Shown here one piece after another: positions 7,780 through 17,156 of a DNA stretch of 64,000 bases (position 1 is its first letter; each line of letters begins with the position of its first letter). The stretch spans positions 893,177-957,176 of the forward strand of contig JADKKO010000001.1 in the NCBI GenBank assembly GCA_016720465.1, in the 5' to 3' direction. A program made the position numbers and the translations under genes. The notes under the pieces are model-generated. The model saw only the letters and a program-made list of their open reading frames with translations. It was not told the origin of the DNA and did not search any database. Source of the DNA: Holophagaceae bacterium. Its GTDB lineage: Bacteria; Acidobacteriota; Holophagae; Holophagales; Holophagaceae.

Positions 7780-10479
7780 ATGCGATTCATAACCGGCACC
7801 CTCACTGCTTTGGCCTGCCTGGCCGCTCCTCTGCCAGCCCAGCGGATCCAGGCGCCGGACGCGCCTTGGAAGACCATCCAGACGGTCCATTACCGCATCC
7901 ACTACCCGGTGCGCGGAGGCTTTGAGCCTTTCGCCATGGAGATCGCCTCCAAGATCGAGGGCATCCACACCCGGGTCTCCGAATGGGTGGGTTATGAATC
8001 GCCCAAGGTGGTGGAAGTGCTGCTCCGGGACCCCCGAATGGAAGGCAATGGCTTTGCCTATCCGCTCCTGGACCATCCCTTCGTCGAGTTGTGGAGAACA
8101 CCACCGGAAAGCGACAGCGGCATCGCGCATTTCACCACCTGGCCCGAGATGCTGGTGACGCACGAGTTGGCGCATATCCACCACTTGACCCGCCCCCTCG
8201 GCAATCCCCGCTTCCTGGACAAAGTGCTGGATCTCCCGGTCGGTCCGGTGACGCTCAAAGCCCCGCGCTGGGTGATCGAGGGCTATGCCACGGTCATCGA
8301 AGGCCGCGTCACGGGCAGCGGCAGGCCCCATGGCGTCCACCGGGCCGCGCTGCTGCGCGAATGGGCGCGGGAAGGAAAGCTCCCCGACTATGGCGAATTG
8401 AACGGCTTTGGCGGTTTCCGCGGCGGCAGCATGGCCTACCTGGTGGGCAGCGCGTACCTGGAATGGTTGGAGCGCACTGAGATGGCGCGCACCGGTGAGA
8501 AGGACGTGCTTAAAAAGCTCTGGCGGAAACTGGCGGCCCACCGCAAACCGGGATTCAACGCGGTCTTTCTGAGAACTTTCGGATTCACCGCCGAAGATGG
8601 GTATGACCGCTTCCGCTCAGAACTCTCCGCGGACGCTCTCGGCCTTGAACGGCGAATGAAGGAACAACATCTCACGCGCGAAGGCGAGGTGTTCACCAAG
8701 GTGGATGGCGAAGTCACGGAACTTGCCGTGAATCCGGACGGAACCCGGCTGCTGGCCCGGGTGCTCACGCCCACGTTCAAAGGGCTGCGCGTTTGGGACC
8801 TCAGAGAACCGGTCAAACCGAAACCGGGATTTAAACACCCGAAAGTCGCAGATCCGGATGTCGCACCGTTGAAACCCACGAAGCCAGCCGCGTGGGAATT
8901 GGGTCGGAGAAATGGCGCGATACCGGAAAAGCCTTTCTGGACAAAGGCCCAGGCGATGTCCGATCCAACGAAACAGGAAAGGAAACCTGGATCCATTCCC
9001 CAGCAGGACTTCATCGCTTTCTCGGTGCGGGAACCCGACGAGGAAGGGACGCTCCGGCGCCGCGCGAAAACCTGGCAGCCTGGAACACCCAAGGTGGCCG
9101 GCATTGCGGCAGGTTCAGCGGCTCGATTGGAAAAGTCCACGGGCTTCCGCACGGTCGAATCCGATGGGCTGGGTTCCATCTGGACGGTTCCGCCCGGGGA
9201 GCCAGGCCGCCCTGGTTTGGAGTCCACCTCGATTCCGGTGGTTCGCACGCCCGCCTCAGCTCGGCTTCCGTCCCCGGCGCCTGATGGGAAAACGCTCTAC
9301 TACGTTCAACTCGGCGCGACGGGATGCGAGATCCGGCGGCTGGATCTGACCCTGGCGCCCCTGACACCGGTACCCGTTCCTTGGGGCGATTCCTTTTTCG
9401 CCGTGGACGCGGTGAGGCCAAGACCGGATGAAGCATCCCAGCTCCCGCCGCCCCTGGCGCCGCCGCCCGCCCACGACTACGCGGTGGGCGAGACGATGCG
9501 GGCGGGGTTCCGCTCGGGCCTCACCCTGGCGCCATCCGGTGAATCCGTGGAACTTGGATTCGGAGGATCTGACCTGCTGGGGCGGCTTTCCTGGCAGGTC
9601 CTCGCCGCGGCCGGGGATGCGGCCGGTCCTCGGGGCGCCCAGGCCAGCATGGTTTACCGCGGGTGGCGTTGGGTGCCGGGGTTCCAGGTGTTCTCCTCCC
9701 TGGAGAGGCCATCCAGCCAGCGGCGCGGCCGCGTAGAAGGCTTCGACCGTCAACGCACGGGCTGCGCGGTGGAGTTCGCGTATGAATCCAAAAACACGGC
9801 GCCCGCCTTCTTCAAACCGACCCTTTCCTTTGAACGGGTGCTGTTCAAGGAAGCCCCGAACCTGCGCGCCAGCCGTGGATTACTTGGCCTGGATTTCGGC
9901 ATTTCCCGCTTCTGGAACCGTGGTGAAGCCTGGGGGGTCCGGCTCTCGGCCCGCGCGAAAGATGGCGTCGGCCGCACGGATGGCAACCGCTGGCAATTGC
10001 AGAGCGGTTCAGTGCAGGTGAGGATCTTCACACCCTGGACCCAACTCGCCTTGAAGGCGGAATCCGCCCGCGTGACCGGCGATCCGACGCCACTGGACCG
10101 ACTCCACCTCGGCGGACTGGGCACCAGTTTGGCGCCGCTTGGCCTCGATTGGAATCGAGCAGAACAACCTGCCCTGCCCTCCTACGCTGCCATCGGAGAT
10201 CGTTTGCATCGCCTGCGCGCCGAAGCGGGTTCCGCGCTTTGCGCCTATGTGGAACACGTGGCGGTTTGGGACCATACTCAGAGCCGCCCGGCCTACACGA
10301 AGGTGGCGGGCCTGGAACTCGATCTCATGAGGCTCATCGGCAACACCGAATTCATCGATCGCGTGGTGGGGCCCATGACCTTTGTGGCGGGAATCCACCG
10401 TGTGCTGAAGGACGGGAGCCAGGGTGAGGCCATGCAGGGCCGCAGCATCGCCACGCTCAGCATCGTGTTGAGGCCTTGA
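7780..10479 (+). CDS. secreted zinc metallopeptidase with propeller and barrel-like C-terminus
   Basis: A ~900-residue exported protein. After a signal peptide (MRFITGTLTALACLAAPLPAQ) comes a peptidase MA-like domain with zinc motif HELAHIHH and the downstream glutamate in WVIEGYATVIEG. A middle part resembles beta-propeller repeats (VTELAVNPDGTRLLAR). The last ~300 residues are strand-rich and end in STLSIVLRP, like an outer-membrane or surface barrel. ATG at 7780 gives the cleanest signal peptide; ATG at 7744 is an in-frame alternative with GGGG upstream. It is divergent from apbE. Substrate unknown. Confidence 0.75.
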   Translation: MRFITGTLTALACLAAPLPAQRIQAPDAPWKTIQTVHYRIHYPVRGGFEPFAMEIASKIEGIHTRVSEWVGYESPKVVEVLLRDPRMEGNGFAYPLLDHPFVELWRTPPESDSGIAHFTTWPEMLVTHELAHIHHLTRPLGNPRFLDKVLDLPVGPVTLKAPRWVIEGYATVIEGRVTGSGRPHGVHRAALLREWAREGKLPDYGELNGFGGFRGGSMAYLVGSAYLEWLERTEMARTGEKDVLKKLWRKLAAHRKPGFNAVFLRTFGFTAEDGYDRFRSELSADALGLERRMKEQHLTREGEVFTKVDGEVTELAVNPDGTRLLARVLTPTFKGLRVWDLREPVKPKPGFKHPKVADPDVAPLKPTKPAAWELGRRNGAIPEKPFWTKAQAMSDPTKQERKPGSIPQQDFIAFSVREPDEEGTLRRRAKTWQPGTPKVAGIAAGSAARLEKSTGFRTVESDGLGSIWTVPPGEPGRPGLESTSIPVVRTPASARLPSPAPDGKTLYYVQLGATGCEIRRLDLTLAPLTPVPVPWGDSFFAVDAVRPRPDEASQLPPPLAPPPAHDYAVGETMRAGFRSGLTLAPSGESVELGFGGSDLLGRLSWQVLAAAGDAAGPRGAQASMVYRGWRWVPGFQVFSSLERPSSQRRGRVEGFDRQRTGCAVEFAYESKNTAPAFFKPTLSFERVLFKEAPNLRASRGLLGLDFGISRFWNRGEAWGVRLSARAKDGVGRTDGNRWQLQSGSVQVRIFTPWTQLALKAESARVTGDPTPLDRLHLGGLGTSLAPLGLDWNRAEQPALPSYAAIGDRLHRLRAEAGSALCAYVEHVAVWDHTQSRPAYTKVAGLELDLMRLIGNTEFIDRVVGPMTFVAGIHRVLKDGSQGEAMQGRSIATLSIVLRP

Positions 10480-10569
10480 CCGCACGCCAGGAGCTCCCGT
10501 GCTGAAGACCACTGCCGCCAGGATTCCAGTCGCGCCTGATTCCAGGCTTTTCCGCGCCTGGCCCGCCGC

Positions 10570-11787
10570 ATGATCTTCTTCTTCCTCTTCGGCTTCATCC
10601 TCGCGCTGCAGCTGCTCCACTGGCATGTCCTCCGGCGGATCGCTCCACATTGGCTCCGGCCATGGCTGCCCTGGCTCATCGCGGCGATCCATGTGCCCTT
10701 GGTGGCCTACTTCGCCCTGCGGTTCCTGGGCGCGCCTCCCAGCGGGTTCAGCCATATCCTGCGCCCCTTTGCCCGGGCCGGATTCTACTTCCAGGCATTC
10801 ACGGCGGTTCATCTGGCCATCCTGGCCCTGGCGGAGACCCTCTGGTGGTGGCGGTTCAGGCACCACCTTCCGGAACTGGAAACGGAAGCCGAAGCCGATG
10901 CGGAAGCCGAAGATCCGGAGCGCCGGGCTTTCCTCCGCAAGGTGGCCACCGCAGGCTTCGGCCTGGCGGCGTCGGGGGCGGGCTACGGCGCTTCCGAAGC
11001 CTATGGAGATCCGGGCATCACGCGGATGGAGCTGGCTTTTCCGGACCTTCCTGCGGGCCTCGACGGGCTTAAACTCGTGCAGCTCTCGGACCTCCACATC
11101 GGCCCCATGCTGGGAGCCCCGACCGTGGCCCGCTGGCGGGCCCTCGTGGCTCGCGAAGCGCCCGATCTGCTCTTAGTCACGGGCGACCTCGTGGACAGCA
11201 TGCCCAGCGAAATCGGGCCTTTCATCGAATCATTCGGACATTTTCCAGCGGCCAAAGGCTGCTTCGCCATCCTCGGCAACCACGACTACTTCACCGATCC
11301 GAGGCCCATCTGGAAGGAGCTCGAAGGCGCCGGATTCCAGTGCCTGGAGAACGCGAACCGGCTGGTGGAGCGGAATGGGGCGCTGCTCGCGGTTCTCGGA
11401 ATTTCCGATCCCATGGCTTCCAACGGCCGCTTCCGCGGGATCCGCTTCGGCGACGGCCCCCGGCCCGAAGCCGCCGTGCAAGGCATTCCTGACAAGGCCT
11501 GGCGGTTGTGCCTCAGCCACCGGCCCAGCAACTGGGACCTGGCGGTGCGAACCGGCGCCAGACTCACACTCAGCGGCCACACCCACGGCGGGCAGGTGAA
11601 TATCATCCCTGGCGTTTCCAGCGCCAGGATGATGGGCCCCTACACGCGAGGCCTTTTCGAGGAGAACGGCTTCAAGCTCTACGTCAGCCGCGGGCTGGGC
11701 GTGGTGGGGATTCCCATGCGGCTTGGCGCGCCGCCTGAGATCGTGGTGATCACCCTTCGGACCGCGCGGCCGCCGGCCGGCGCCTAG
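10570..11787 (+). CDS. membrane-linked metallophosphoesterase (YkuE-like)
   Basis: A 405-residue protein with about three N-terminal transmembrane helices (residues 1-100), a charged linker, and an internal twin-arginine-like segment RRAFLRK followed by a hydrophobic stretch. The calcineurin-like phosphoesterase domain then shows all the metal motifs: SDLHIG, TGDLVD, GNHDY, the LSHRP histidine, and SGHTHGGQ. The family cleaves phosphodiesters or phosphomonoesters, some acting on lipid intermediates at the membrane; the substrate here is unknown. It overlaps the convergent downstream gene by a few bases. Confidence 0.88.
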   Translation: MIFFFLFGFILALQLLHWHVLRRIAPHWLRPWLPWLIAAIHVPLVAYFALRFLGAPPSGFSHILRPFARAGFYFQAFTAVHLAILALAETLWWWRFRHHLPELETEAEADAEAEDPERRAFLRKVATAGFGLAASGAGYGASEAYGDPGITRMELAFPDLPAGLDGLKLVQLSDLHIGPMLGAPTVARWRALVAREAPDLLLVTGDLVDSMPSEIGPFIESFGHFPAAKGCFAILGNHDYFTDPRPIWKELEGAGFQCLENANRLVERNGALLAVLGISDPMASNGRFRGIRFGDGPRPEAAVQGIPDKAWRLCLSHRPSNWDLAVRTGARLTLSGHTHGGQVNIIPGVSSARMMGPYTRGLFEENGFKLYVSRGLGVVGIPMRLGAPPEIVVITLRTARPPAGA

Positions 11788-12143
11788 GCTTTGATGGGCT
11801 CGATGGTCCCGCAGTTCGTGCAGATCCGTTTGGCCTTGTAGGCGGCCAGCCGCTCGCGGTCGTTCCGGCGGGCGGCGATGAAGATGGGCACCCAGGCAAA
11901 CGCCAGGGCAGCGATGGGCAGGATGGTGCGCAGGAACTTGCCTTCTGGCGCGAAGAATGGCGCCAGCATCAGGATCCAGAACAGGATGGCCATGATGAAA
12001 CCGTGGATGGTGGCCCGCCGCGTAGGGGGGGAGATCCGCCCAAGCAGATCGAGATCTGGATCCGCCTTCCTGACCTCCTCGTTGTACAGATCGAAGAGTT
12101 CCACGAATTCGATGGATCCGCAGTTCAGGCATTCGTCGTTCAT
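11784..12143 (-). CDS. small membrane protein with two CxxC ribbons
   Basis: A 119-residue protein with a CLNC pair at residues 5-8, two transmembrane helices in the middle (about 49-90), and a CTNC pair near the C-terminus. The two CxxC pairs could together bind one zinc if both ends face the same side, as two helices would allow. Function unknown. It overlaps the upstream M28 peptidase gene by 4 bp, suggesting co-translation. Confidence 0.75.
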   Translation of the reverse strand: MNDECLNCGSIEFVELFDLYNEEVRKADPDLDLLGRISPPTRRATIHGFIMAILFWILMLAPFFAPEGKFLRTILPIAALAFAWVPIFIAARRNDRERLAAYKAKRICTNCGTIEPIKA

Positions 12144-13759
12144 CTGGCGGCCTTCGACCCTGCGGCCTGGCGCACCTGTCCCAAGGGATCCCCCTTCTTC
12201 CAGACCGGCATCTGCGGGGCATTGGCGACCGCGTAGCCCAGATTGAGCGTGAACTGGGCCTGCTGCACCATGCCCGAGAGGTCCCAGGCGGGGTCGAATT
12301 CATCCGTCACCTGGTGGTAGCGCTGGGAATAGGCCGCGGCTTTGCTCCTGGATGCTTCCTGATGCTGCACAAAGACCTTGCCGGAATTGATGGAAAAAGC
12401 CGGGACGCCCACATTGGCGAAACTGAAGTGGTCGCTCCGGAAGTAGCCCCCGCCGAGGTCCGGTTCCACCTTCGCGACAGCCAAACCCATCTTATGCGCC
12501 ACACCGGCAGCGGTGGCCCCCAGGGTGGTGCGCTCGCTCCCCTGGGTGCCGATATCCCGGGTCGCGCCGACGAAATTCATGCTGTCCAGATTGAGGTCCG
12601 CGGCGGTTTTCATCAGAGGCCATAGCGGGTGCCGGGCGTACGCTTTGCTTCCGAGCAGGCCCTGCTCCTCTCCGAAGACCAGCAGGAACATCTGGCTGCG
12701 CTTGGCGGGACGCTCCACGGCCGCTTTCGCCATGGCCAGCACGGCCGCGGTGCCTGAGGCGTTGTCCACCGAACCGTTCCAGGTCTGGTCCCCGGCGCCT
12801 TCGCCTTTGCCCAGATGGTCCCAGTGGGCGGAGTAGATCACGACCTCGTCCTTCAATTCCGGATCGGTCCCCGGAACCACCCCGGCGATGTTGCCTTGTT
12901 CCACCAATCGCACTGAGCAGACCACATGGCCTGTAGCCTTCAGTCCCAGATCCACGGGCCTGAAGTCCTTGCGCTCGGCCTTGGCGGCCAGTTGGCCTAG
13001 GTCCTGGCCAGCGGCTGCGAACAGGGCTTTCGCCGCTTCGTGGGTCAGCCAGCCTTCCACATCCGTGGCCCCGGCGCCCTCGGCCAATTGGAACCGCTCG
13101 TGGGCCCACCCGTTCTTCACCACGCTCCACCCATAGGAGGCCGATGCGTCTGTGTGGATGAGCAGGACCCCTGCGGCCCCCCGGCGGAGCCCTTCTTCGA
13201 ACTTGTAGGTCCACCGGCCGTAATAGGTCAGGGATTTCCCCCCGAAACGGTCCGGTTCCTCCGCCGTGGGCTGCGGGTCGTTCACCAGCATCACAAGGAC
13301 CTTGCCCCGGCAGTCCGCATTTTTATAGTCGTCCCAGGATTCCTCAGGCGCCGCGATCCCATACCCCACGAACACCATGGGGGCATCGAAGGCCATGTCG
13401 GCCTTGGCGCTGCCGGACGAAAACACGATCTGGTCACCGAAGCTGAGCGGCAATTCCGCCTTCCCGCTGCCCGCAGAAGCGAATTTAAAAGTGCTCTCTG
13501 CCGCATTCGTCTTCACGCCGGCGATTTTCGCCGTCTGGCGGAAACTGCCGCCATTCCCAGGTTCCAGGCCCATGGCGGCCAATTGCGTCTCCAAATAACG
13601 CATGGTGAGGTCGCTGCCCCGCTGCCCGGTTCCGCGTCCTTCCAGCAGATCATCGGAGAGAAAAGCCAGGTGCGCGCGGAGCGGCGCTTCCTGGACTTTC
13701 GGGGCCTGGGCATTCAGCAGTGCCGGCAGCGCAACAGCCACCATGAATTTCAAGCGCAT
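12140..13759 (-). CDS. secreted M28 family aminopeptidase with PA domain
   Basis: A 539-residue exported zinc peptidase. Signal peptide in the first ~18 residues, an N-terminal cap, and a PA-type insertion (about residues 130-240). The M28 catalytic core shows the two-zinc ligand motifs SAHWDHLG, SVDNASGTAAV, FGEEQGLLGSKAY, DLNLDSMN and YFRSDHFSFA. It probably releases N-terminal amino acids from peptides outside the cytoplasm. A second M28 peptidase of a different subgroup lies at 24484-25944, suggesting protein or peptide use as nutrient. Confidence 0.93.
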   Translation of the reverse strand: MRLKFMVAVALPALLNAQAPKVQEAPLRAHLAFLSDDLLEGRGTGQRGSDLTMRYLETQLAAMGLEPGNGGSFRQTAKIAGVKTNAAESTFKFASAGSGKAELPLSFGDQIVFSSGSAKADMAFDAPMVFVGYGIAAPEESWDDYKNADCRGKVLVMLVNDPQPTAEEPDRFGGKSLTYYGRWTYKFEEGLRRGAAGVLLIHTDASASYGWSVVKNGWAHERFQLAEGAGATDVEGWLTHEAAKALFAAAGQDLGQLAAKAERKDFRPVDLGLKATGHVVCSVRLVEQGNIAGVVPGTDPELKDEVVIYSAHWDHLGKGEGAGDQTWNGSVDNASGTAAVLAMAKAAVERPAKRSQMFLLVFGEEQGLLGSKAYARHPLWPLMKTAADLNLDSMNFVGATRDIGTQGSERTTLGATAAGVAHKMGLAVAKVEPDLGGGYFRSDHFSFANVGVPAFSINSGKVFVQHQEASRSKAAAYSQRYHQVTDEFDPAWDLSGMVQQAQFTLNLGYAVANAPQMPVWKKGDPLGQVRQAAGSKAAR

Positions 13760-13848
13760 GGACTTGCCTCCTAGGGAATGATTCTATGCGGCCGCGGCGG
13801 AATAAGTCCGCCGTGGCGGAGCCCGGTGCGGAATTAATTCGAGACCGG

Positions 13849-15132
13849 TCAGCGCCTCGTCCACGCGAAAGCCTGGAATCCTTCTCCCTCCCAGGACAGA
13901 GGATGGGGCCGGAAACAGCTCGTGGCGCCGCTGTCCGCGCCGAATTCCCGCGGCCATACAGGTGCCGCTTCCAGTTCGCCATGGGCGGTCCGCACCCAGG
14001 CGCGATGGTGTTCGCCTTCTTCAGGAAGCCATGAACACACGGCGTAGATCAGCAGTCCGCCCGGCTCCAGCTTCGGGATGGCGGCCCGGAGAAGGTCACG
14101 CTGCATGTCCGACAACCGCGCCAAATCGATGTTTCCGGCTATCCAGGGCAGCTCGGGATGTTTCTGCAGGGTGCCGCTCCCCGAGCAGGGCGCATCCAGG
14201 ATGATGAGGTCATAAGTCCCGGTCGTGTTCGCCAGGTAGTCCGTGGCTTCCGCAAGGACCACATCGGCCCTCACCGCGCGATCAGCGAGATTCTTCTTGA
14301 GCCATTCAGCCCGTTTGGGTTCGCGCTCGACCGCCGTGATGCGGGCTTCCGGGAACCGCGATCCGAGCGAAGTCGTCTTGCCGCCGGGCGCGGCGCAGGC
14401 ATCCAGGATATTCGCGGGCCTTGCTTCCCACCGGAAGGCCATGAGGGCCTGGGAGCTGCGGTCCTGCACCATGCCGGCGCCGCTTTGAAGCCAGCCTCCT
14501 GGAAAAGGCGCGCCTTCCCGCAGGCTCCAGCATCCCGCCAACCGCGGATCCGGTTCGAGCTCCGGCGGCGCATCTCCCCGCAGCACGCGGAAGGCGGGGC
14601 GCGGCGGCGCCTGAAGTTTCGCCCACAGCGCTTCGATTCCAGGTTTGTCCGCGCCATGATGCGGCTCCAAGGCTGCCTCAAGCACCGCATCCACGAAAGG
14701 CGTGCGGTCCAGGGAAGCGGCCAGCGAATCCAGCTCTGCGCGCAGCTGAAGCCGATTTTCCGCGCCGCGGCGCAGCAGCGCGTTCACCAGGCCTTTGTGC
14801 GGCGGGAATCCGAGCGCCTGGTCCGCAGACAGCTCCACCGCCTCGTTCACGGCCGCGTGGGCCGCCACGCCCTCCATCCAGGCCAACTGCGCAAAACCCA
14901 CGGCCAAGGCCACCTGGGAGCCCAGAGGCAGGCTTCGCGACTGATCCTTTAACTTGGGTTTCACATGCGCCTGGAGCCGACCCCAATGGCGGAGGCAGAG
15001 GCCGAGCAGGGCCTGGGCAAGCCCCGCGTCCTCGGACGAAAGCCCCTTGTCCCAGCGGTCGCTGACCCGGTGCCCCGCCCCAAAAACAGCGTGAAGGGCA
15101 CGGGCAGCGGCGATGCGGGAGGGCGTGGGCAT
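13849..15132 (-). CDS. rsmB: 16S rRNA cytosine-C5 methyltransferase (RsmB/NOP2 family)
   Basis: A 427-residue SAM-dependent RNA methyltransferase. The first ~150 residues form a NusB-like helical domain; the catalytic part has the SAM-binding DACAAPGGKT, then LDAPCSGSGT and AVCSWLPEEGE, which supply the paired cysteines used for attack and release. By family this methylates C967 of 16S rRNA. ATG at 15132 (MPTPSR) follows AGGA at good spacing; an upstream in-frame ATG at 15156 lacks this. The gene starts about 50 bp from the 326 bp inverted-repeat element. Confidence 0.88.
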   Translation of the reverse strand: MPTPSRIAAARALHAVFGAGHRVSDRWDKGLSSEDAGLAQALLGLCLRHWGRLQAHVKPKLKDQSRSLPLGSQVALAVGFAQLAWMEGVAAHAAVNEAVELSADQALGFPPHKGLVNALLRRGAENRLQLRAELDSLAASLDRTPFVDAVLEAALEPHHGADKPGIEALWAKLQAPPRPAFRVLRGDAPPELEPDPRLAGCWSLREGAPFPGGWLQSGAGMVQDRSSQALMAFRWEARPANILDACAAPGGKTTSLGSRFPEARITAVEREPKRAEWLKKNLADRAVRADVVLAEATDYLANTTGTYDLIILDAPCSGSGTLQKHPELPWIAGNIDLARLSDMQRDLLRAAIPKLEPGGLLIYAVCSWLPEEGEHHRAWVRTAHGELEAAPVWPREFGADSGATSCFRPHPLSWEGEGFQAFAWTRR

Positions 15133-15181
15133 GGGGGATCCTGGATTCAGATGCAAAGGATGAAGGCGCGCTTTTCACCTT

Positions 15182-15509
15182 AGAGCGTGTTTTAAAATTC
15201 CCCCGTGCCGCGACGGAGGTCAGCCGCGATGCAGCGCAAGGAAGGGGCCGCAGCGGCGTATAGATCATACGCACAAGGCCCATGACGCCGCGGTGCGCGC
15301 GGCTGGCCCCGTCCCTCCCATGTATCGAAGGCCGCACCGCGGCCTTCTTCCGCGGCAAAGCCGCGGACACGGGCCCCTGGCTGGGGCGGCGGGCTTCGCA
15401 GGGCTGCGTTACCCTCCCGTGGCATATAGGCGATATGCCGTAGTCGGCTGCCTTGCCCTGCTCGCCCGGCGCTCCCAGCGCGGCGCGGGGGAATTTTAAA
15501 ACACGCTCT
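15182..15509. mobile_element. 326 bp element with 24 bp perfect terminal inverted repeats (MITE-like)
   Basis: The two ends are exact inverted copies: AGAGCGTGTTTTAAAATTCC... at 15182 and its complement ending at 15509, 24 bp in all, extending further inward with mismatches. The interior is very GC-rich and full of smaller inverted repeats (GAAGGCCGCACCGCGG facing CCGCGGCAAAGCCGCGG; GGCATATAGGCGATATGCC). There is no convincing gene inside. This is the only non-coding stretch above 300 bp between rsmB and hslO. It could be a miniature transposable element, or a long RNA hairpin or bidirectional terminator. Confidence 0.6.
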
Positions 15510-15606
15510 TTGATCCAATTGAAAAAACAAGGCACAAGGTACCACCAGGGCCCGGGATCCCGGTCTGCGCTCGGAAGGTCGGCGGCCCGCCCGCTACAAT
15601 GGATCC

Positions 15607-16452
15607 ATGCCCGATTTGCCTTTCCATGTGGCCCGCGTGGTCCGGGGCCTGACCCACGACCATCACATCCGCATCGCCGTCCTGGACGCCAGCCCGCTGT
15701 GGGATGGCGTCCGGCGCGGCCACCCCCATCTGGACCGGGATGCCTGCGCCTGCCTGACGGAGCTGCTCTCGGCCACAGCGCTGGTGCAAAGCCGGGGGCA
15801 TTCGGCCGAGCGGCTGCAGCTCCTGCTGAAGGGCTCCGGCCGGGCCAAGGCGGTGGTGGCGGACTCCTGGCCCGATGGGACGATCAGGGGCGTGCTGGAT
15901 GTCTCGGAACAGGCCGCCGGCCCTTGGGTGCTGGCTCCGGGCATCCTGCAGGTGATGCGCTCGAACCCCGGCGGCAAGCCCTATATCGGCAGCCTGGAAT
16001 TGGTGGAAGGCGGCGTCGCCACGCAGGTAGAGGCCTACCTGCTGCTGTCCGAACAAGTGAAGGCGAGCCTCACGCTCTGGTGCGGTCCGGAAACCGGCGA
16101 AGCCGGCGGCCTCATGGTCGAACCCATGCCCCACTGCCCGCCGGAACGCCTGGCGCGGCTCATCCAGGCCATAGAGGGCCTGGATGTCGTGCCCCATTGG
16201 GAGCGCACCACGGAATTCCTCCTGGATTGGGTCAGCCAGGGCAAGGGCACCGAAGAAATTTCCAGCTCCGACCTGCACTACCGCTGCCGCTGCAGCCGCC
16301 GCTCCCTCATCGAGACGCTTCAGGGCTTTCCGGAGGCCCAGCAGCGGGACCTCTTCGCGGAGCTGGGCGCGCTGGAGGTACGCTGCGACTACTGCAGCAC
16401 GGTGTACCTGGTGACCCGGGATGAGCTGCTGGGGGAGGGCCACGCCTCGTGA
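15607..16452 (+). CDS. hslO: Hsp33 family redox-regulated chaperone
   Basis: A cytosolic holdase that is switched on when oxidation releases zinc from its C-terminal cysteines. The zinc site is visible as CRC (C227, C229) followed by CDYC (C260, C263), the usual CxC...CxxC. The N-terminal domain has the family feature of alternating short strands (TALVQSRGHSAERLQLLLKG). Length 281 is normal. It shares a 4 bp overlap with the downstream acyltransferase gene. It fits the oxidative-stress flavour of several genes in this window. Confidence 0.93.
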   Translation: MPDLPFHVARVVRGLTHDHHIRIAVLDASPLWDGVRRGHPHLDRDACACLTELLSATALVQSRGHSAERLQLLLKGSGRAKAVVADSWPDGTIRGVLDVSEQAAGPWVLAPGILQVMRSNPGGKPYIGSLELVEGGVATQVEAYLLLSEQVKASLTLWCGPETGEAGGLMVEPMPHCPPERLARLIQAIEGLDVVPHWERTTEFLLDWVSQGKGTEEISSSDLHYRCRCSRRSLIETLQGFPEAQQRDLFAELGALEVRCDYCSTVYLVTRDELLGEGHAS

Positions 16453-17156
16453 CGGCATCCGGCATCAACATCACTGTCCGCGGACGGCCGTTGGGGTCGC
16501 CGCTTTCCACTTGGCTGAATTTCCGTGTGGTGCCTTTTCTCGCGGCCCACCTGGTCAAGCTGCTGGCCTACACCCTGCGGGTCCATTACGAGGGCCTGGA
16601 GCCAGTCCAGGATCTCATCCAGGCCGACCGCCGTTTCATCCTAGCCTTCTGGCACCGGCGGCTGGTGATGATGCCGCTGGCCTATCCATTCAAACGCAAA
16701 GGCCGCGGCGTGGCGATCCTCGCCAGCGACAGCAAAGACGGAGAGCGCAGCACAGCCACCTGGAAATGGTTCGGCATCCACGCCGTGCGTGGAACGGCCG
16801 CCGACGACGGCGCGAAAGCCCTGGTGCGCATGATCCGCGCCGTCAAGGAGGGCTGGGATTTCGGCATCACACCCGACGGCCCCAAAGGTCCGCGGCAGGA
16901 ATTGAAACCCGGCGTCATCGCCCTTGCGAAAAAAACCGGGGCTGTCATCGTGCCGGTGTGCGTGGCGTTCGACCACGCCTGGCATTTGCAAACCTGGGAC
17001 CGGATGCCCATCCCCATGCCATTCGCCAGGTGCATCGTGCGGTTCGGGAACCCCCTGGGCGTGCCGGCGGACGCCCGTGAAGCCGAGTGGAATCCCAAAG
17101 TCGAAGACGCGCTGAATGACATGGAAGCCTGGGCAGAAGGGATGGGCCATGCCTGA
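16449..17156 (+). CDS. lysophospholipid acyltransferase family protein (DUF374)
   Basis: A 235-residue membrane-associated protein with a hydrophobic N-terminal segment and DUF374 motifs: FWHRRL, SDSKDGE and TPDGPKGPRQ. The His of FWH takes the place of the acyltransferase HX4D histidine. Related proteins transfer acyl groups or act in lipid A or phospholipid assembly; the substrate is not predictable. It overlaps hslO by 4 bp and queC by 8 bp, so the three genes form one transcript. Confidence 0.85.
   Translation: MTASGINITVRGRPLGSPLSTWLNFRVVPFLAAHLVKLLAYTLRVHYEGLEPVQDLIQADRRFILAFWHRRLVMMPLAYPFKRKGRGVAILASDSKDGERSTATWKWFGIHAVRGTAADDGAKALVRMIRAVKEGWDFGITPDGPKGPRQELKPGVIALAKKTGAVIVPVCVAFDHAWHLQTWDRMPIPMPFARCIVRFGNPLGVPADAREAEWNPKVEDALNDMEAWAEGMGHA

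Noticed and set aside
14678..15535. 285-codon minus-strand frame across the 326 bp inverted-repeat element
   Set aside because: Overlaps the rsmB reading frame and the palindrome; arises from high GC without coding character.
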